Shown: in pieces, positions 10,416 to 18,705 of the stretch
How the letters are laid out: each line of letters opens with the position of its first letter
Position numbering within the stretch: position 1 is the first letter of the stretch
Origin: Myxococcus sp. RHSTA-1-4
Lineage (GTDB): Bacteria; Myxococcota; Myxococcia; Myxococcales; Myxococcaceae
DNA length: 64,000 nucleotides
Assembly: GCF_020037125.1 (NCBI RefSeq)
Contig: NZ_JAIQDG010000027.1
Span: 105,183-169,182, forward strand
Direction: 5' to 3'
Translations under genes and position numbers: made by a program
The notes under the pieces: model-generated
Told to the model about the DNA's origin: nothing
The model's database searches: none
The model's input: the letters and a program-made list of their open reading frames with translations, nothing else

Positions 10416-12365
10416 ATGAACGGCAACGGCACAACGGACACGTGGGAACAGGCCCCGGAAGCCGCCGGCCCGGACGACGGCAGGGACGAGCAGGTGCCCG
10501 CCGGCGATTTCCTCGCTCCGGATGGGGACGACGGCTCCCGGGACGAGGAGGCCGTCGCCTCATTCGCGGAGCGGTTGCACGGGCGGCTGGCGGCGCTGAT
10601 TGCCGGCCTGGTGATGGTGGTGGCCCTCCCCGGTGGCGTGGCCATGGCCCAGCCGGCGGCGTCCCAGGCCATCGACGTGCAGCAGTACAAGCCGGGGCCG
10701 GGCGCGTATGACGTGCTGGGCCTGCACGGCGCGCGCGTGGGTCCGCACCGGGGCTGGAACCTGGGGGTGTCGCTCAACTACGCGGACGACCCGCTCAACG
10801 TGCTGGACCCGCGCGAGGACGCGTTCGTCTACCGCATCGTCGACAGCCAGCTCACGCTGGATTTGATGGGCGCCGTCGCCCTCTTCGGCTGGCTGGAGCT
10901 GGGCGCATCGCTGCCCGTGTCCACCACGACGTCCGAGCCGGCCGGCCCCATCTCCCCGAGCTTCGCCAGCGGCGTGGAGGCCACGGGCGTGGGCGACCTG
11001 CGGCTGGTGCCCAAGGTGCGGCTGCTGTCCACCGGGGACGGCCTGCACCTGGCCTTCGTGGCGCCGGTGACGCTGCCCACCTCGGGTGGCTCGAAGTTCC
11101 TGGGCTCGGACGGCCTGACCTTCCAGCCGCGCTTCGTGGCCGAGTGGGCCGGCACGCCGGTGCGCCTGCTGGCCAACGTGGGCCTCAACCTGCGGCGCGA
11201 GGCACGACTGCGCAACCTGCGCGTGGGGAACGAGCTGACCTACGGCGTGGGCGCGGAGGTGCCGCTGACGCAGGCGCTGTCCGCGGAGGCCACGCTGGCG
11301 GGTGCGCTGGGGCTGAAGGAGACGAACACGGAGGAGCGCCCGCTGGAGGTGCTCGGCGCGCTGAAGTACCGCTTCCGGGAGGGGCTGGCCGCGCACGTGG
11401 GCGCCGGGCCGGGCCTCACGCGTGGCTACGGCACGCCGGGCTTCCGCGTGCTCGCGGGGCTGTCGTGGACCGCTGCCTCGCCCGCTTCCGCGCCCGCCGC
11501 CACTCCGGGCGCCGTGGCCTGCGCGGCGGGGCCCGAGGACTTCGACGGCTTCCAGGACGACGACGACTGCCTCGACCCGGACGATGACGCCGACGGCATC
11601 CTCGACGGCCCGGACGTGTGCCCGGGCGAGCCGGAGACGGTCAACGGCTACCAGGACGCGGATGGCTGCCCGGACACCCCGGACGCGTGGCGGCCGGTGG
11701 CCTCGAACAGCGGCCAGCCCTCCGGGGCTCCGGCGCCGCTGGCGCTGCCGCCCCCGGCCGTGGACTCGGATGGGGATGGACTGCTGGATGTCGAGGACCG
11801 GTGCCCCGGCGCGGCCGAGGACCTGGACGGCTTCGAGGACGCGGACGGCTGCCCGGAGACGGACAATGACCGTGACGGGCTGGCGGACGCGTCGGATGCG
11901 TGCCCGCTGGAGGCCGAGGTCATCAACGGCGCGAAGGACGACGACGGGTGCCCGGACAAGGGCCAGTCGCAGGTGCGGGTGGAGGGCTCGCGCATCCTCA
12001 TCCTGGACAAGGTCTATTTCGCCACGGGCAAGGACATCATCCTCGACAAGTCCTTCCCGCTGCTGAAGCAGGTGGCGTCGGTGCTGAGGGCGAACCCGCA
12101 GCTCGCGCTGGTGCGGGTGGAGGGACACACGGACGACCAGGGCTCTGACACGAGCAACCTGGACCTGTCTCAGCGCCGCGCCAACAACGTGCGTGCCTTC
12201 CTGGTGAAGGAGGGCATCAGCGAGGTGCGACTGGAGGCGGTGGGCCACGGCGAGACGAAGCCGGTGGACACCAACGCAACGCCGAAGGGGCGCGAGAACA
12301 ACCGCCGTGTCGAGTTCAACATCGTGAAGGTCGCCGAGCCCTCGGCGGCGGGAGGGACGCCGTGA
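10416..12365 (+). CDS. OmpA-family outer-membrane protein with thrombospondin type 3 repeats
   Basis: A 649-residue envelope protein. A hydrophobic signal-like segment ending in AMAQPA lies unusually far in, around residues 55-80, after an acidic Asp/Glu-rich N-terminus; a later TTG or GTG start is therefore possible. Residues about 90-350 look like a beta-barrel, then come calcium-binding thrombospondin type 3 repeats (DSDGDGLLDVEDRCPG and relatives, about 370-520). The C-terminal OmpA domain (about 525-640) has the peptidoglycan-binding signature VEGHTDDQGSDTSNLDLSQR. Its stop overlaps the GTG of the FecR-domain gene, so the two are coupled. It probably links the outer membrane to peptidoglycan. 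Confidence 0.9.
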   Translation: MNGNGTTDTWEQAPEAAGPDDGRDEQVPAGDFLAPDGDDGSRDEEAVASFAERLHGRLAALIAGLVMVVALPGGVAMAQPAASQAIDVQQYKPGPGAYDVLGLHGARVGPHRGWNLGVSLNYADDPLNVLDPREDAFVYRIVDSQLTLDLMGAVALFGWLELGASLPVSTTTSEPAGPISPSFASGVEATGVGDLRLVPKVRLLSTGDGLHLAFVAPVTLPTSGGSKFLGSDGLTFQPRFVAEWAGTPVRLLANVGLNLRREARLRNLRVGNELTYGVGAEVPLTQALSAEATLAGALGLKETNTEERPLEVLGALKYRFREGLAAHVGAGPGLTRGYGTPGFRVLAGLSWTAASPASAPAATPGAVACAAGPEDFDGFQDDDDCLDPDDDADGILDGPDVCPGEPETVNGYQDADGCPDTPDAWRPVASNSGQPSGAPAPLALPPPAVDSDGDGLLDVEDRCPGAAEDLDGFEDADGCPETDNDRDGLADASDACPLEAEVINGAKDDDGCPDKGQSQVRVEGSRILILDKVYFATGKDIILDKSFPLLKQVASVLRANPQLALVRVEGHTDDQGSDTSNLDLSQRRANNVRAFLVKEGISEVRLEAVGHGETKPVDTNATPKGRENNRRVEFNIVKVAEPSAAGGTP

Positions 12366-13531
12366 AACGCGCTGCTCCGTGGATGATGGTGTGGGTGCTC
12401 CAGGCCACTCCCGCCCTGGCGGTGGACGCCGGGGAACCCTGTGGTGGCGTGCGCTTCGAAAGCGGACGCATCGAGACGGGCCGGCCGCTCGCCCCGAAGG
12501 GGCCGGAGACGGAGGCCTGCCTGAAGCACGTGGCCGAGGCGCTCAAGGCGAGGCCGGCCATCCGCTCGGTGACGCTGGCGGCGAGGCTGCCGGACGCGGA
12601 GCGGCTGGACGGCCAGGGACTGGCGGTGGCGAAGGCCGCGGCGGAGGTGCTGGTGGCCGCGGGCGTGCCCCGCACGCGGGTGTCGGCGGTGGCGCCTCCG
12701 GCCGTGCCGGGCGAGCCGGGCCAGCTCCAGCTCGCCTATGTCGAGCGGCCCGCGCAGCCGGTGGTGGCCCGGCTGCGAGCGGCCAGCGGCGACGTGTCCG
12801 CGGGCACGGTTCCCGCGGAGCTGCGTCCGAGGACGACGGGCGACGCGCTCTACGCGGGCGAGCTGCTGCTCACCGGAAAGGGAGCGCGCGCGGAGCTGGC
12901 GCTGGCGGACGGCAGCACGGTGCGGCTGATGGAGGACGGCATGCTGCGGCTGGGCGCCCTGGAGCTGATGGCCAACCTGCGGCGCAAGGTCCAGCTCGAG
13001 CTGCTGCGGGGCACGGTGGAGACAGTCGCTGCGCCCGGTGGCGAGGGCTCCATCTTCGAGGTGCGCACGCGCGGCGCGGTGGCCGGCGTGCGCGGCACCC
13101 AGTTCCGTGTCTCCGCGCAGGAGGACGGCATCAGCCGGCTGGAGACGCTGGAAGGCCGGGTGGGTCTCATCGCGAAGAAGGGAGACCTGGACGTCGTCGG
13201 TGGCTACGGCTCGCGGGCGATGCCGGACGGCGCCACGGAGCCGCCGCGCCCGCTGCTGGTGGCCCCGACGATGGTGGACCCGCGCGACGGCACCTTCCCG
13301 GTGGCGCCGAAGCTGACCTGGGCGGCCGTGAGCGGAGCCCGGAGGTACCGGGTGGAGGTGGCGCGCACGGCGGACTTCGGCGCGGGCGTGCGGACGTATG
13401 ACGCCCGGGGCGCGGAGCTGGAGGTGCCGGACCTGGGCGAGGGCAAGTGGTTCTGGCGGGTGCTGGCGGTGGACGCTGACGGCTTCATCGGCTTCCCGTC
13501 GAAAATCTTCGCCTTCGACGTGCGGCCCTGA
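12362..13531 (+). CDS. Exported FecR-domain protein
   Basis: A protein of 389 residues starting with GTG inside the OmpA stop. A signal peptide is present (APWMMVWVLQATPALAVDAG). Residues about 25-125 resemble the C-terminal OmpA-like fold (residue numbering rises through VTLAARLPDAERLDGQGL). A FecR-like domain follows (about 135-265), recognisable by GDALYAGELLLTGKGARAEL, ADGSTVRLMEDGMLRLG and AVAGVRGTQFRVS. The C-terminal 100 residues (PVAPKLTWAAVSGARRYRVEV) look like a fibronectin-III-type beta sandwich. FecR domains in such proteins are periplasmic and not iron-related. It lies between an OmpA protein and a CHASE2 protein, a combination that suggests envelope sensing. Confidence 0.85.
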   Translation: MKRAAPWMMVWVLQATPALAVDAGEPCGGVRFESGRIETGRPLAPKGPETEACLKHVAEALKARPAIRSVTLAARLPDAERLDGQGLAVAKAAAEVLVAAGVPRTRVSAVAPPAVPGEPGQLQLAYVERPAQPVVARLRAASGDVSAGTVPAELRPRTTGDALYAGELLLTGKGARAELALADGSTVRLMEDGMLRLGALELMANLRRKVQLELLRGTVETVAAPGGEGSIFEVRTRGAVAGVRGTQFRVSAQEDGISRLETLEGRVGLIAKKGDLDVVGGYGSRAMPDGATEPPRPLLVAPTMVDPRDGTFPVAPKLTWAAVSGARRYRVEVARTADFGAGVRTYDARGAELEVPDLGEGKWFWRVLAVDADGFIGFPSKIFAFDVRP

Positions 13532-13541
13532 GTCACGCCCC

Positions 13542-14957
13542 ATGAGCACGTCCCCCGCCGAGTCCGCCCGTCGTTCCAGCCCGCGGCGCCCCGCCGTGTT
13601 CCGGGCGCTGGGCGCGCTGGTGGGCGTGGCGCTGGCGGGGGTGACGGCGGCCACGGGCGGCGCGCCGGGCTTCCTCGAGCGTGGCCTCTATGACCAGGCC
13701 GTGAGCCGGTGGCTCCCCGAGGTGCCCCGGAGCGCGGACATGGTGCTGGTGGAGGTGGACGACCGCGCGCTGGCCACCCTCGGCGAGCGCTGGCCGCTGT
13801 CGCGCGCGACGTGGGCCCGGGCCTTTCGCGCCCTGGCGGCGCAGCGTCCGGCGGCGGTGGCCGTGGACGTCATCTTCGACCAGCCCGGACCTCGCGAGGC
13901 GTTGGAGCTGGGCGAGGACGTGCTGGAGGCCCTGCGCACCTCCGGGCTCGCGGAGCAGCCCGCGGGCGCCGCGCTGGCGGCGGACCTGGAGGCACGGCTG
14001 CACGCGCAGGACGGCGATGCCCGGCTGGCCGAGGCGCTCGCCGAGAGCGGTGGCGTCATCCTGGGCGCCGCGGCGCTGACGGAGGACATGCCGGTGATGC
14101 CGCCCCTGGAAGACGGCGCGCTGGACACGCCCCTGCCGCTGCCCGGAACCGCGCCGCGGCTCCAGGCCCGGGCGATGGCGGGCAGCATCGCCCCGCTGCG
14201 CATGGCGGCGCGGAGCAGCGGCACGCTGAACATGCTGGTGGACGGCGACGGCGTCATCCGCCGCTATCCCTACGCGGTGGGCGTGGGGGGACGGGCCTGG
14301 CCCTCGCTCGCGCTCGCCACCGCGCTGCACCTGATGCCCGAGCGGGCCGCGTCGCTGAGGGCCCTGGCGGCCACGGACCAGGGAGCTCCGCTGATGCGGC
14401 TGCCCGCGCCGGATTGGCTGCCCCGGGTGAGCCTGGCCGACGTGCTGCACGCGGACCCGGCCTCGGTGGGGCTGGACCTGGCGCTGCGCGGGAAGACGGT
14501 CTTCGTGGGTGTCACCGCGATGGGGCTGCACGGCCAGAGCACGCTGCCGGGACAGGTCGCCGTGCCCGGGGTGGAGATTCACGCCTTCGCCCTGGACAAC
14601 CTCCGCTCGGAGCGGCTGCTGCGCTCCTCGGGACTCGCCGCCTGGGGGGGTGTGCTGGAGACGGCGGCGGTGCTGCTGGCCTTCGCCGTGCTGTGCAGGC
14701 GCTCCCGCTCGCTCGGCGCGGTGCTGCGGGCGGCGGTGCTGCTGAGCCTGCTGCACCTGGCGTTGGTGGGCTGGCTGGCCGCGGACCCGGGCTGGGTGCT
14801 GCCCCTGGTCCCCGCCTGGGTGGGGCTGGGACTGATGCTGGTGGTGGACTCGGTGGCGCGTGGGGAGGAGCTGGGCCAGCAGCGGAGCGCCCTCCGCCGC
14901 CTGTTCGTCCGCTATCCCCAGGGAGCCCCGGAGACGCCTCCCGGCTCCGGTCAGTGA
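13542..14957 (+). CDS. CHASE2-domain membrane protein lacking an output domain
   Basis: A 471-residue protein. An N-terminal membrane segment (about 22-42) is followed by an extracytoplasmic CHASE2 domain (about 45-385; RSADMVLVEVDDRALATLGE is the hallmark start, and AVAVDVIFDQPGP follows). Three membrane helices come next (about 385-455: VLETAAVLLAFAVL, LLSLLHLALVGWLA, LPLVPAWVGLGLMLVV). In typical family members a nucleotide cyclase, kinase or phosphatase domain follows immediately; here the protein stops after ALRRLFVRYPQGAPETPPG, at the position where the cyclase linker usually begins. The next gene starts 103 bp on, so no cyclase is encoded. Start ATG 13542 lies 10 bp after the FecR-protein stop, so the genes form one operon. 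Confidence 0.88.
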   Translation: MSTSPAESARRSSPRRPAVFRALGALVGVALAGVTAATGGAPGFLERGLYDQAVSRWLPEVPRSADMVLVEVDDRALATLGERWPLSRATWARAFRALAAQRPAAVAVDVIFDQPGPREALELGEDVLEALRTSGLAEQPAGAALAADLEARLHAQDGDARLAEALAESGGVILGAAALTEDMPVMPPLEDGALDTPLPLPGTAPRLQARAMAGSIAPLRMAARSSGTLNMLVDGDGVIRRYPYAVGVGGRAWPSLALATALHLMPERAASLRALAATDQGAPLMRLPAPDWLPRVSLADVLHADPASVGLDLALRGKTVFVGVTAMGLHGQSTLPGQVAVPGVEIHAFALDNLRSERLLRSSGLAAWGGVLETAAVLLAFAVLCRRSRSLGAVLRAAVLLSLLHLALVGWLAADPGWVLPLVPAWVGLGLMLVVDSVARGEELGQQRSALRRLFVRYPQGAPETPPGSGQ

Positions 14958-15060
14958 TTCCCTTGTTGTCTTGAAACTCCAGTAACACAGGAGCGGGAAG
15001 CGCCTGTCCGCTCGCCTGGAAGCGCGGGCCGTCGCGTATCCGTGGCAGCATCCCACGGAC

Positions 15061-16860
15061 ATGTCCTCGTACGCGCTCATCGCCGAGCCCGACCCCGCCC
15101 GAGCGGCGGGACTGCTCTCACTCCTCGCGGGAGAGGGACTGGAGGGTGTGATGGCGCGCGACGGTGCGGAGGCGCAGGAGTTGGTGCGCCGGCGTGGCGC
15201 GCCCTCGCTGCTCGTCACGGACCTGTCCCTGCCTCGGCTGGACGGCTTCGCGCTGCTGACGTGGCTGCGGGAGCGCTCCGACGCGGCCGGCACGCGGGTG
15301 GCGGTGGTGACGGCCTTCGACGAGCTTCGGGTCCGCGCCTGGCAGCTCAAGGACGTGCTGGGCATCGACGCGCTGCTGAGCCGCCGGGCCTCGGCGGACC
15401 TGGTGCGGGACACCGTGCGGCGGGTGCTGTCCGGCCAGCGTGCTCCCCTCCCCGCTCCGGCGGAGCCGGGGGCCGAGCAGGAGCGCCTGCGGCTGGCGCG
15501 CATCGACTCGATGCGGCTGGTGGACGAGGGGCCGCCGGAAGCGGAGCTGCAGGAGCTGGTCACCGAGGTGGCGCAGGCGTTCGGCGTGCCGGTGGCGCTG
15601 CTGTCCCTGGTGCTGGGAGACCGGCAGTGGTTCAAGGCGCACGTGGGCCTGCCGCCGTCGCTCGCGAGGGCGCGGGAGACGCCGCGGGACTGGTCCTTCT
15701 GCCACCACGTGGTGCAGGGCCACGAGTCGCTGGTGGTCCCGGACGCCGCGCGCCATCCGGTGTTCCGCGACAACCCGCTGGTGCGGGACGGAATCATCGG
15801 CAGCTACGCCGGCGCGCCGCTGGTGACGTCCACCGGTGAGGTGCTGGGCTCGCTGTGCGTCATCGACACGCGGCCGCTGGTGCTGGGCGCCGAGGACCTG
15901 GCGGCCCTGCGCGAGCTGGCCCGGCGCGTGGCGGGCGACATGGAGCAACGGGCCCGCGCCCGGCAGGGCACGCGAGGGATGGCCCGGGAAGGTGCGCGTC
16001 CGGAAACGGCGCTCACGGAGGAGTCGGCGCTGGCGCTGCTGCGAGACGCGGTGCGGGCGCTGGACGTGCCCGTGCTGCTGGTGGCGCCCGGACGCCGGCC
16101 CTTCGCGTGCAACGGGGCGCTGGCGGACCTGCTGGGCCTCCCGGCCGAGCGCATTCCGGGGCTGTCCTTCGAGGCCTTCTGTCAGCACGTGGCGGGGCTG
16201 ACGGCGGACCCGGCGCTCACGCTGCGGCAGCTCGACCTGGCCTCGGAATCCTCGCGCGGATTCCACCTGACGCTGGCGCTGGAGAGTCCCCGGCCCCGCC
16301 GGCTGCGGTGGGTGGCCCGGCCCTTCCCCGTGCCCGGAGGCGTGGCGCAGTTGCTGACGCTGTCGGACGTGGGGAGCCCGGTGTCGCCCCGCGACGAGCG
16401 GGAGCGGCTGCTGCGCGTGGACGCGCTGACGGGGCTGGACACGCGGCGCGCGGGCGAGGAGCGGCTGTGGCGGGAGATTGGCCGCTGCCGGCGGGACGGC
16501 GTGCCGTGCGGCGTGCTGCTGGTGGACCTGGTGGGGCTCGGCCGGCTCAACGCGGAGCGGGGCTTCGACGCGGGAGACGCCGTGCTCCGTGGCGTGGCGC
16601 GCCGGCTGGAGGGCCTCGTCGCGCCGTCCGGCTTCGCGGTGCGCTGGGAGGGCGGAACGCTCCTGGCGGCGCTCCCCGGAGTGGACGCCGCCGGCGCGGA
16701 GGCCGTGCGCCACCGGCTCCACGGCGTGCCCGGCTCGCCGGAGGTGGTGTCCGCGGCCGTCGCGGTGGAGGGCGAAGAGGACCCACAGGGCACCCTCACG
16801 CGGGCCCAGGCGGCCCTGGCGCGGGAGAAGGCCGGATACCGGGCGGCGCGACTGGGGTGA
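15061..16860 (+). CDS. Receiver-GAF-PAS protein with degenerate GGDEF domain
   Basis: A signalling protein of 599 residues without membrane segments. The receiver occupies 1-125 (acceptor D54 in LLVTDLSLPRLDG). A GAF domain covers about 155-300 (DWSFCHHVVQG, GSYAGAPLVTSTGEVLGSLCVID). A PAS-like region covers about 330-440. The C-terminus (about 455-598) has the GGDEF fold markers (RLLRVDALTGLDTRR and GFDAGDAVLRGVARRL), but the signature loop reads RWEGGTLLAAL where an active enzyme has RWGGDEF, so diguanylate cyclase activity is unlikely. It may act as a c-di-GMP or GTP receptor or as a scaffold. The single gene is preceded by about 100 bp. Confidence 0.85.
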   Translation: MSSYALIAEPDPARAAGLLSLLAGEGLEGVMARDGAEAQELVRRRGAPSLLVTDLSLPRLDGFALLTWLRERSDAAGTRVAVVTAFDELRVRAWQLKDVLGIDALLSRRASADLVRDTVRRVLSGQRAPLPAPAEPGAEQERLRLARIDSMRLVDEGPPEAELQELVTEVAQAFGVPVALLSLVLGDRQWFKAHVGLPPSLARARETPRDWSFCHHVVQGHESLVVPDAARHPVFRDNPLVRDGIIGSYAGAPLVTSTGEVLGSLCVIDTRPLVLGAEDLAALRELARRVAGDMEQRARARQGTRGMAREGARPETALTEESALALLRDAVRALDVPVLLVAPGRRPFACNGALADLLGLPAERIPGLSFEAFCQHVAGLTADPALTLRQLDLASESSRGFHLTLALESPRPRRLRWVARPFPVPGGVAQLLTLSDVGSPVSPRDERERLLRVDALTGLDTRRAGEERLWREIGRCRRDGVPCGVLLVDLVGLGRLNAERGFDAGDAVLRGVARRLEGLVAPSGFAVRWEGGTLLAALPGVDAAGAEAVRHRLHGVPGSPEVVSAAVAVEGEEDPQGTLTRAQAALAREKAGYRAARLG

Positions 16861-16911
16861 GGCCGTGCAAGAATGGGGCGCTTCCGCACGCCGCGCGGAA
16901 GAGGAGCCCGC

Positions 16912-17523
16912 ATGTCCCCTTCGTCTCCCGTGCCCGACCGCCTCCGCCTGCCATTCCACTTCGACGTGGCCCGCCTCCAGGAAGAGCTGGCGCGACTTCC
17001 GCCGGAGGCCTGGGTGCCCCACTTCAACAAGCGCGAGTACGAGGGTGAGTGGAGCGGTGTCCCCCTGCGCTCCGTGGGAGGCGTGGAGGGAGGCATCTAC
17101 CCCGACCCCACCGGCAGGGAGCGCTACGCGGACACGCCACTGCTCGCGCGGCACCCCGTCTTCCGCGAGGTGCTAACCGCGTTCCAGTGTCCCATCGGCT
17201 CCGCGCGGCTGCTGAAGCTCGCGGCGGGAGCGCGCATCCGCGAGCACACCGACTACAACCTGGGCTTCGAGGACGGCGAGGTGCGGCTCCACGTGCCCAT
17301 CGTCACGCACCCGGACGTGGCCTTCTTCCTATCGGGCCAGCGCGTCGTGCTGCGGCCGGGGGAGTGCTGGTACCTCGACTTCAACCGTCCCCACCGGGTG
17401 GAGAACCCCACCAGCACGGACCGCGTCCACCTGGTGATGGACTGCGTGGTGGATGACTGGCTGCGCGCCGTCTTCGCCGACGCCGTCGCAAAGCAGGCAC
17501 GCGAGGCTTCCGATGCCGCATGA
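16912..17523 (+). CDS. Aspartyl/asparaginyl beta-hydroxylase family dioxygenase
   Basis: A 203-residue soluble Fe(II)/2-oxoglutarate-dependent hydroxylase of the AspH family, which hydroxylates Asp or Asn side chains on the beta carbon. The iron ligands are visible as H112 in REHTDYNLGF and H161 in NRPHRVEN; R171 of DRVHLVMD is the candidate 2-oxoglutarate anchor. The start at 16912 has GAGGAG seven bases upstream; an earlier in-frame ATG (16873) would add an Arg-rich tail. Its stop overlaps the start of a small Nif11-like gene, which in turn overlaps a sulfotransferase gene, so the three are one translationally coupled operon. The substrate may be the small protein or something it presents. 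Confidence 0.88.
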   Translation: MSPSSPVPDRLRLPFHFDVARLQEELARLPPEAWVPHFNKREYEGEWSGVPLRSVGGVEGGIYPDPTGRERYADTPLLARHPVFREVLTAFQCPIGSARLLKLAAGARIREHTDYNLGFEDGEVRLHVPIVTHPDVAFFLSGQRVVLRPGECWYLDFNRPHRVENPTSTDRVHLVMDCVVDDWLRAVFADAVAKQAREASDAA

Positions 17524-17719
17524 GGACTTCGTGCGCTTCCGTCAGCTCGTGCTGGAGGACACGGCCCTCCAGGAGTCCTTGATGGAGACGGCGGACACGC
17601 AGACCTTCATCGCGTTGGCGCGGAGGCTCGGCGCCGAGCGCGGCTGTCACTTCTCCGCCGAGGACGTCCAGGAAGCCATGCGCGCCGCCCGCCGGACGTG
17701 GCGGGAGCGGTGGGTATGA
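17513..17719 (+). CDS. Small Nif11-like domain protein
   Basis: A 68-residue protein matching the Nif11 fold, which is best known as the leader of RiPP natural-product precursors: FVRFRQLVLEDTALQESL, then a short helix (DTQTFIALARRLGAERG) and FSAEDVQEAMRAARR. Unlike a precursor, it has no Gly-Gly cleavage site and no core peptide after the domain; it ends in TWRERWV. The start ATG at 17513 lies inside the hydroxylase gene (11-bp overlap), and the stop overlaps the sulfotransferase ATG. It may be a recognition or adaptor module presenting a substrate to the two flanking enzymes. The family call rests on pattern only. Confidence 0.7.
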   Translation: MPHEDFVRFRQLVLEDTALQESLMETADTQTFIALARRLGAERGCHFSAEDVQEAMRAARRTWRERWV

Positions 17720-18705
17720 GTCTCGCGCCCCTGGACGGCTGGGTGCCCGGCCGCATCTACGTGGCCGAAGGCCGGCTGCGCGTGGACTGGTGCCACCTGG
17801 GCACGCAGCGCTTCGCGGATCCGTTCTTCGACCAGACGCTGGAGCGCCGCCTCCGCCATCCCTTCGCCCTGCTCTTCCGCCACCAGACCTCCCTGGAGAC
17901 GCTGGTGGAGCGGCACGCCGCGCGGCCCGGGCTGCCAGTGCGAGGGCTCGTCTTCCACATGTCCCGTTGCGGCTCCACGCTGGTGGCGCAGATGCTGGCG
18001 GCGCTCCCCCGGCACATCGTGCTGTCCGAGGCGGGCCCGGTGGATACGGTGCTGCGAGCGCACCTCCGCGTGCCGGGCATCTCCGACACACAGCGCATCG
18101 AGTGGCTGCGCGCGGTGGTGGGCGTGCTCGGCCAGCGGCGCAATCCCGAGGAGCAGGCGGTCTTCCTCAAGCTGGACGCATGGCACGTACTGGAACTGCC
18201 CCTGCTCCAGCGGGCCTTCCCGGGCGTGCCGTGGCTCTTCCTCTACCGTGACCCGGTGGAGGTCATGGCGTCGCACCAGAACCACCGGGGCGCGCACATG
18301 CTGCCGGGCCTGCTGGAGCCGGCGCAGCTCGGCCTGGAGCCGGGCGCGCTGGAGGGCATGCCGCTGGAGGAGTACGGCGCCCGCGTCCTGGCCCGCATCT
18401 GCGAGGCCGGGCTGAAAGGCTACCGGGAGCGCCAGGGGCCCGCGCGGCTGCTCGAATACAAGCAGCTCCAGACGGACGGCGCCGCCCTGCTCACGGACCT
18501 CTTCGGCCTGGAGCTGACGGCGGGGGATGCCGAGCGCCTGCGCGGCGCCGCGGAGCGCGACGCGAAGAACCCCGTGCTCACCTTCGAGGACGACACCGAG
18601 GCCAAGGCGCGCCAGGTCTCCGCGCTGTCGCGGGAGCTGGCGGAGCGGTGGATCCGCCCCGTCCATGACGCACTGGAGGCCGAGCGTCTCCGCGGTCCTC
18701 CCTAG
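17716..18705 (+). CDS. Sulfotransferase-family protein
   Basis: A protein of 329 residues with the PAPS-binding P-loop-like motif LVFHMSRCGSTLVAQML (about 80-97) and a 3'-phosphate-binding region around WLFLYRDPVEVMASHQ (about 172-187), as in sulfotransferase-fold proteins. The sulfate acceptor is unknown. The start is the ATG overlapping the Nif11-like stop; a GTG-initiated extension would only add six residues. The 3' end overlaps that of the convergent ribokinase gene by four bases (shared CTAG). The operon context makes a peptide or small-molecule acceptor shared with the hydroxylase plausible, which is inference. Confidence 0.85.
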   Translation: MSLAPLDGWVPGRIYVAEGRLRVDWCHLGTQRFADPFFDQTLERRLRHPFALLFRHQTSLETLVERHAARPGLPVRGLVFHMSRCGSTLVAQMLAALPRHIVLSEAGPVDTVLRAHLRVPGISDTQRIEWLRAVVGVLGQRRNPEEQAVFLKLDAWHVLELPLLQRAFPGVPWLFLYRDPVEVMASHQNHRGAHMLPGLLEPAQLGLEPGALEGMPLEEYGARVLARICEAGLKGYRERQGPARLLEYKQLQTDGAALLTDLFGLELTAGDAERLRGAAERDAKNPVLTFEDDTEAKARQVSALSRELAERWIRPVHDALEAERLRGPP

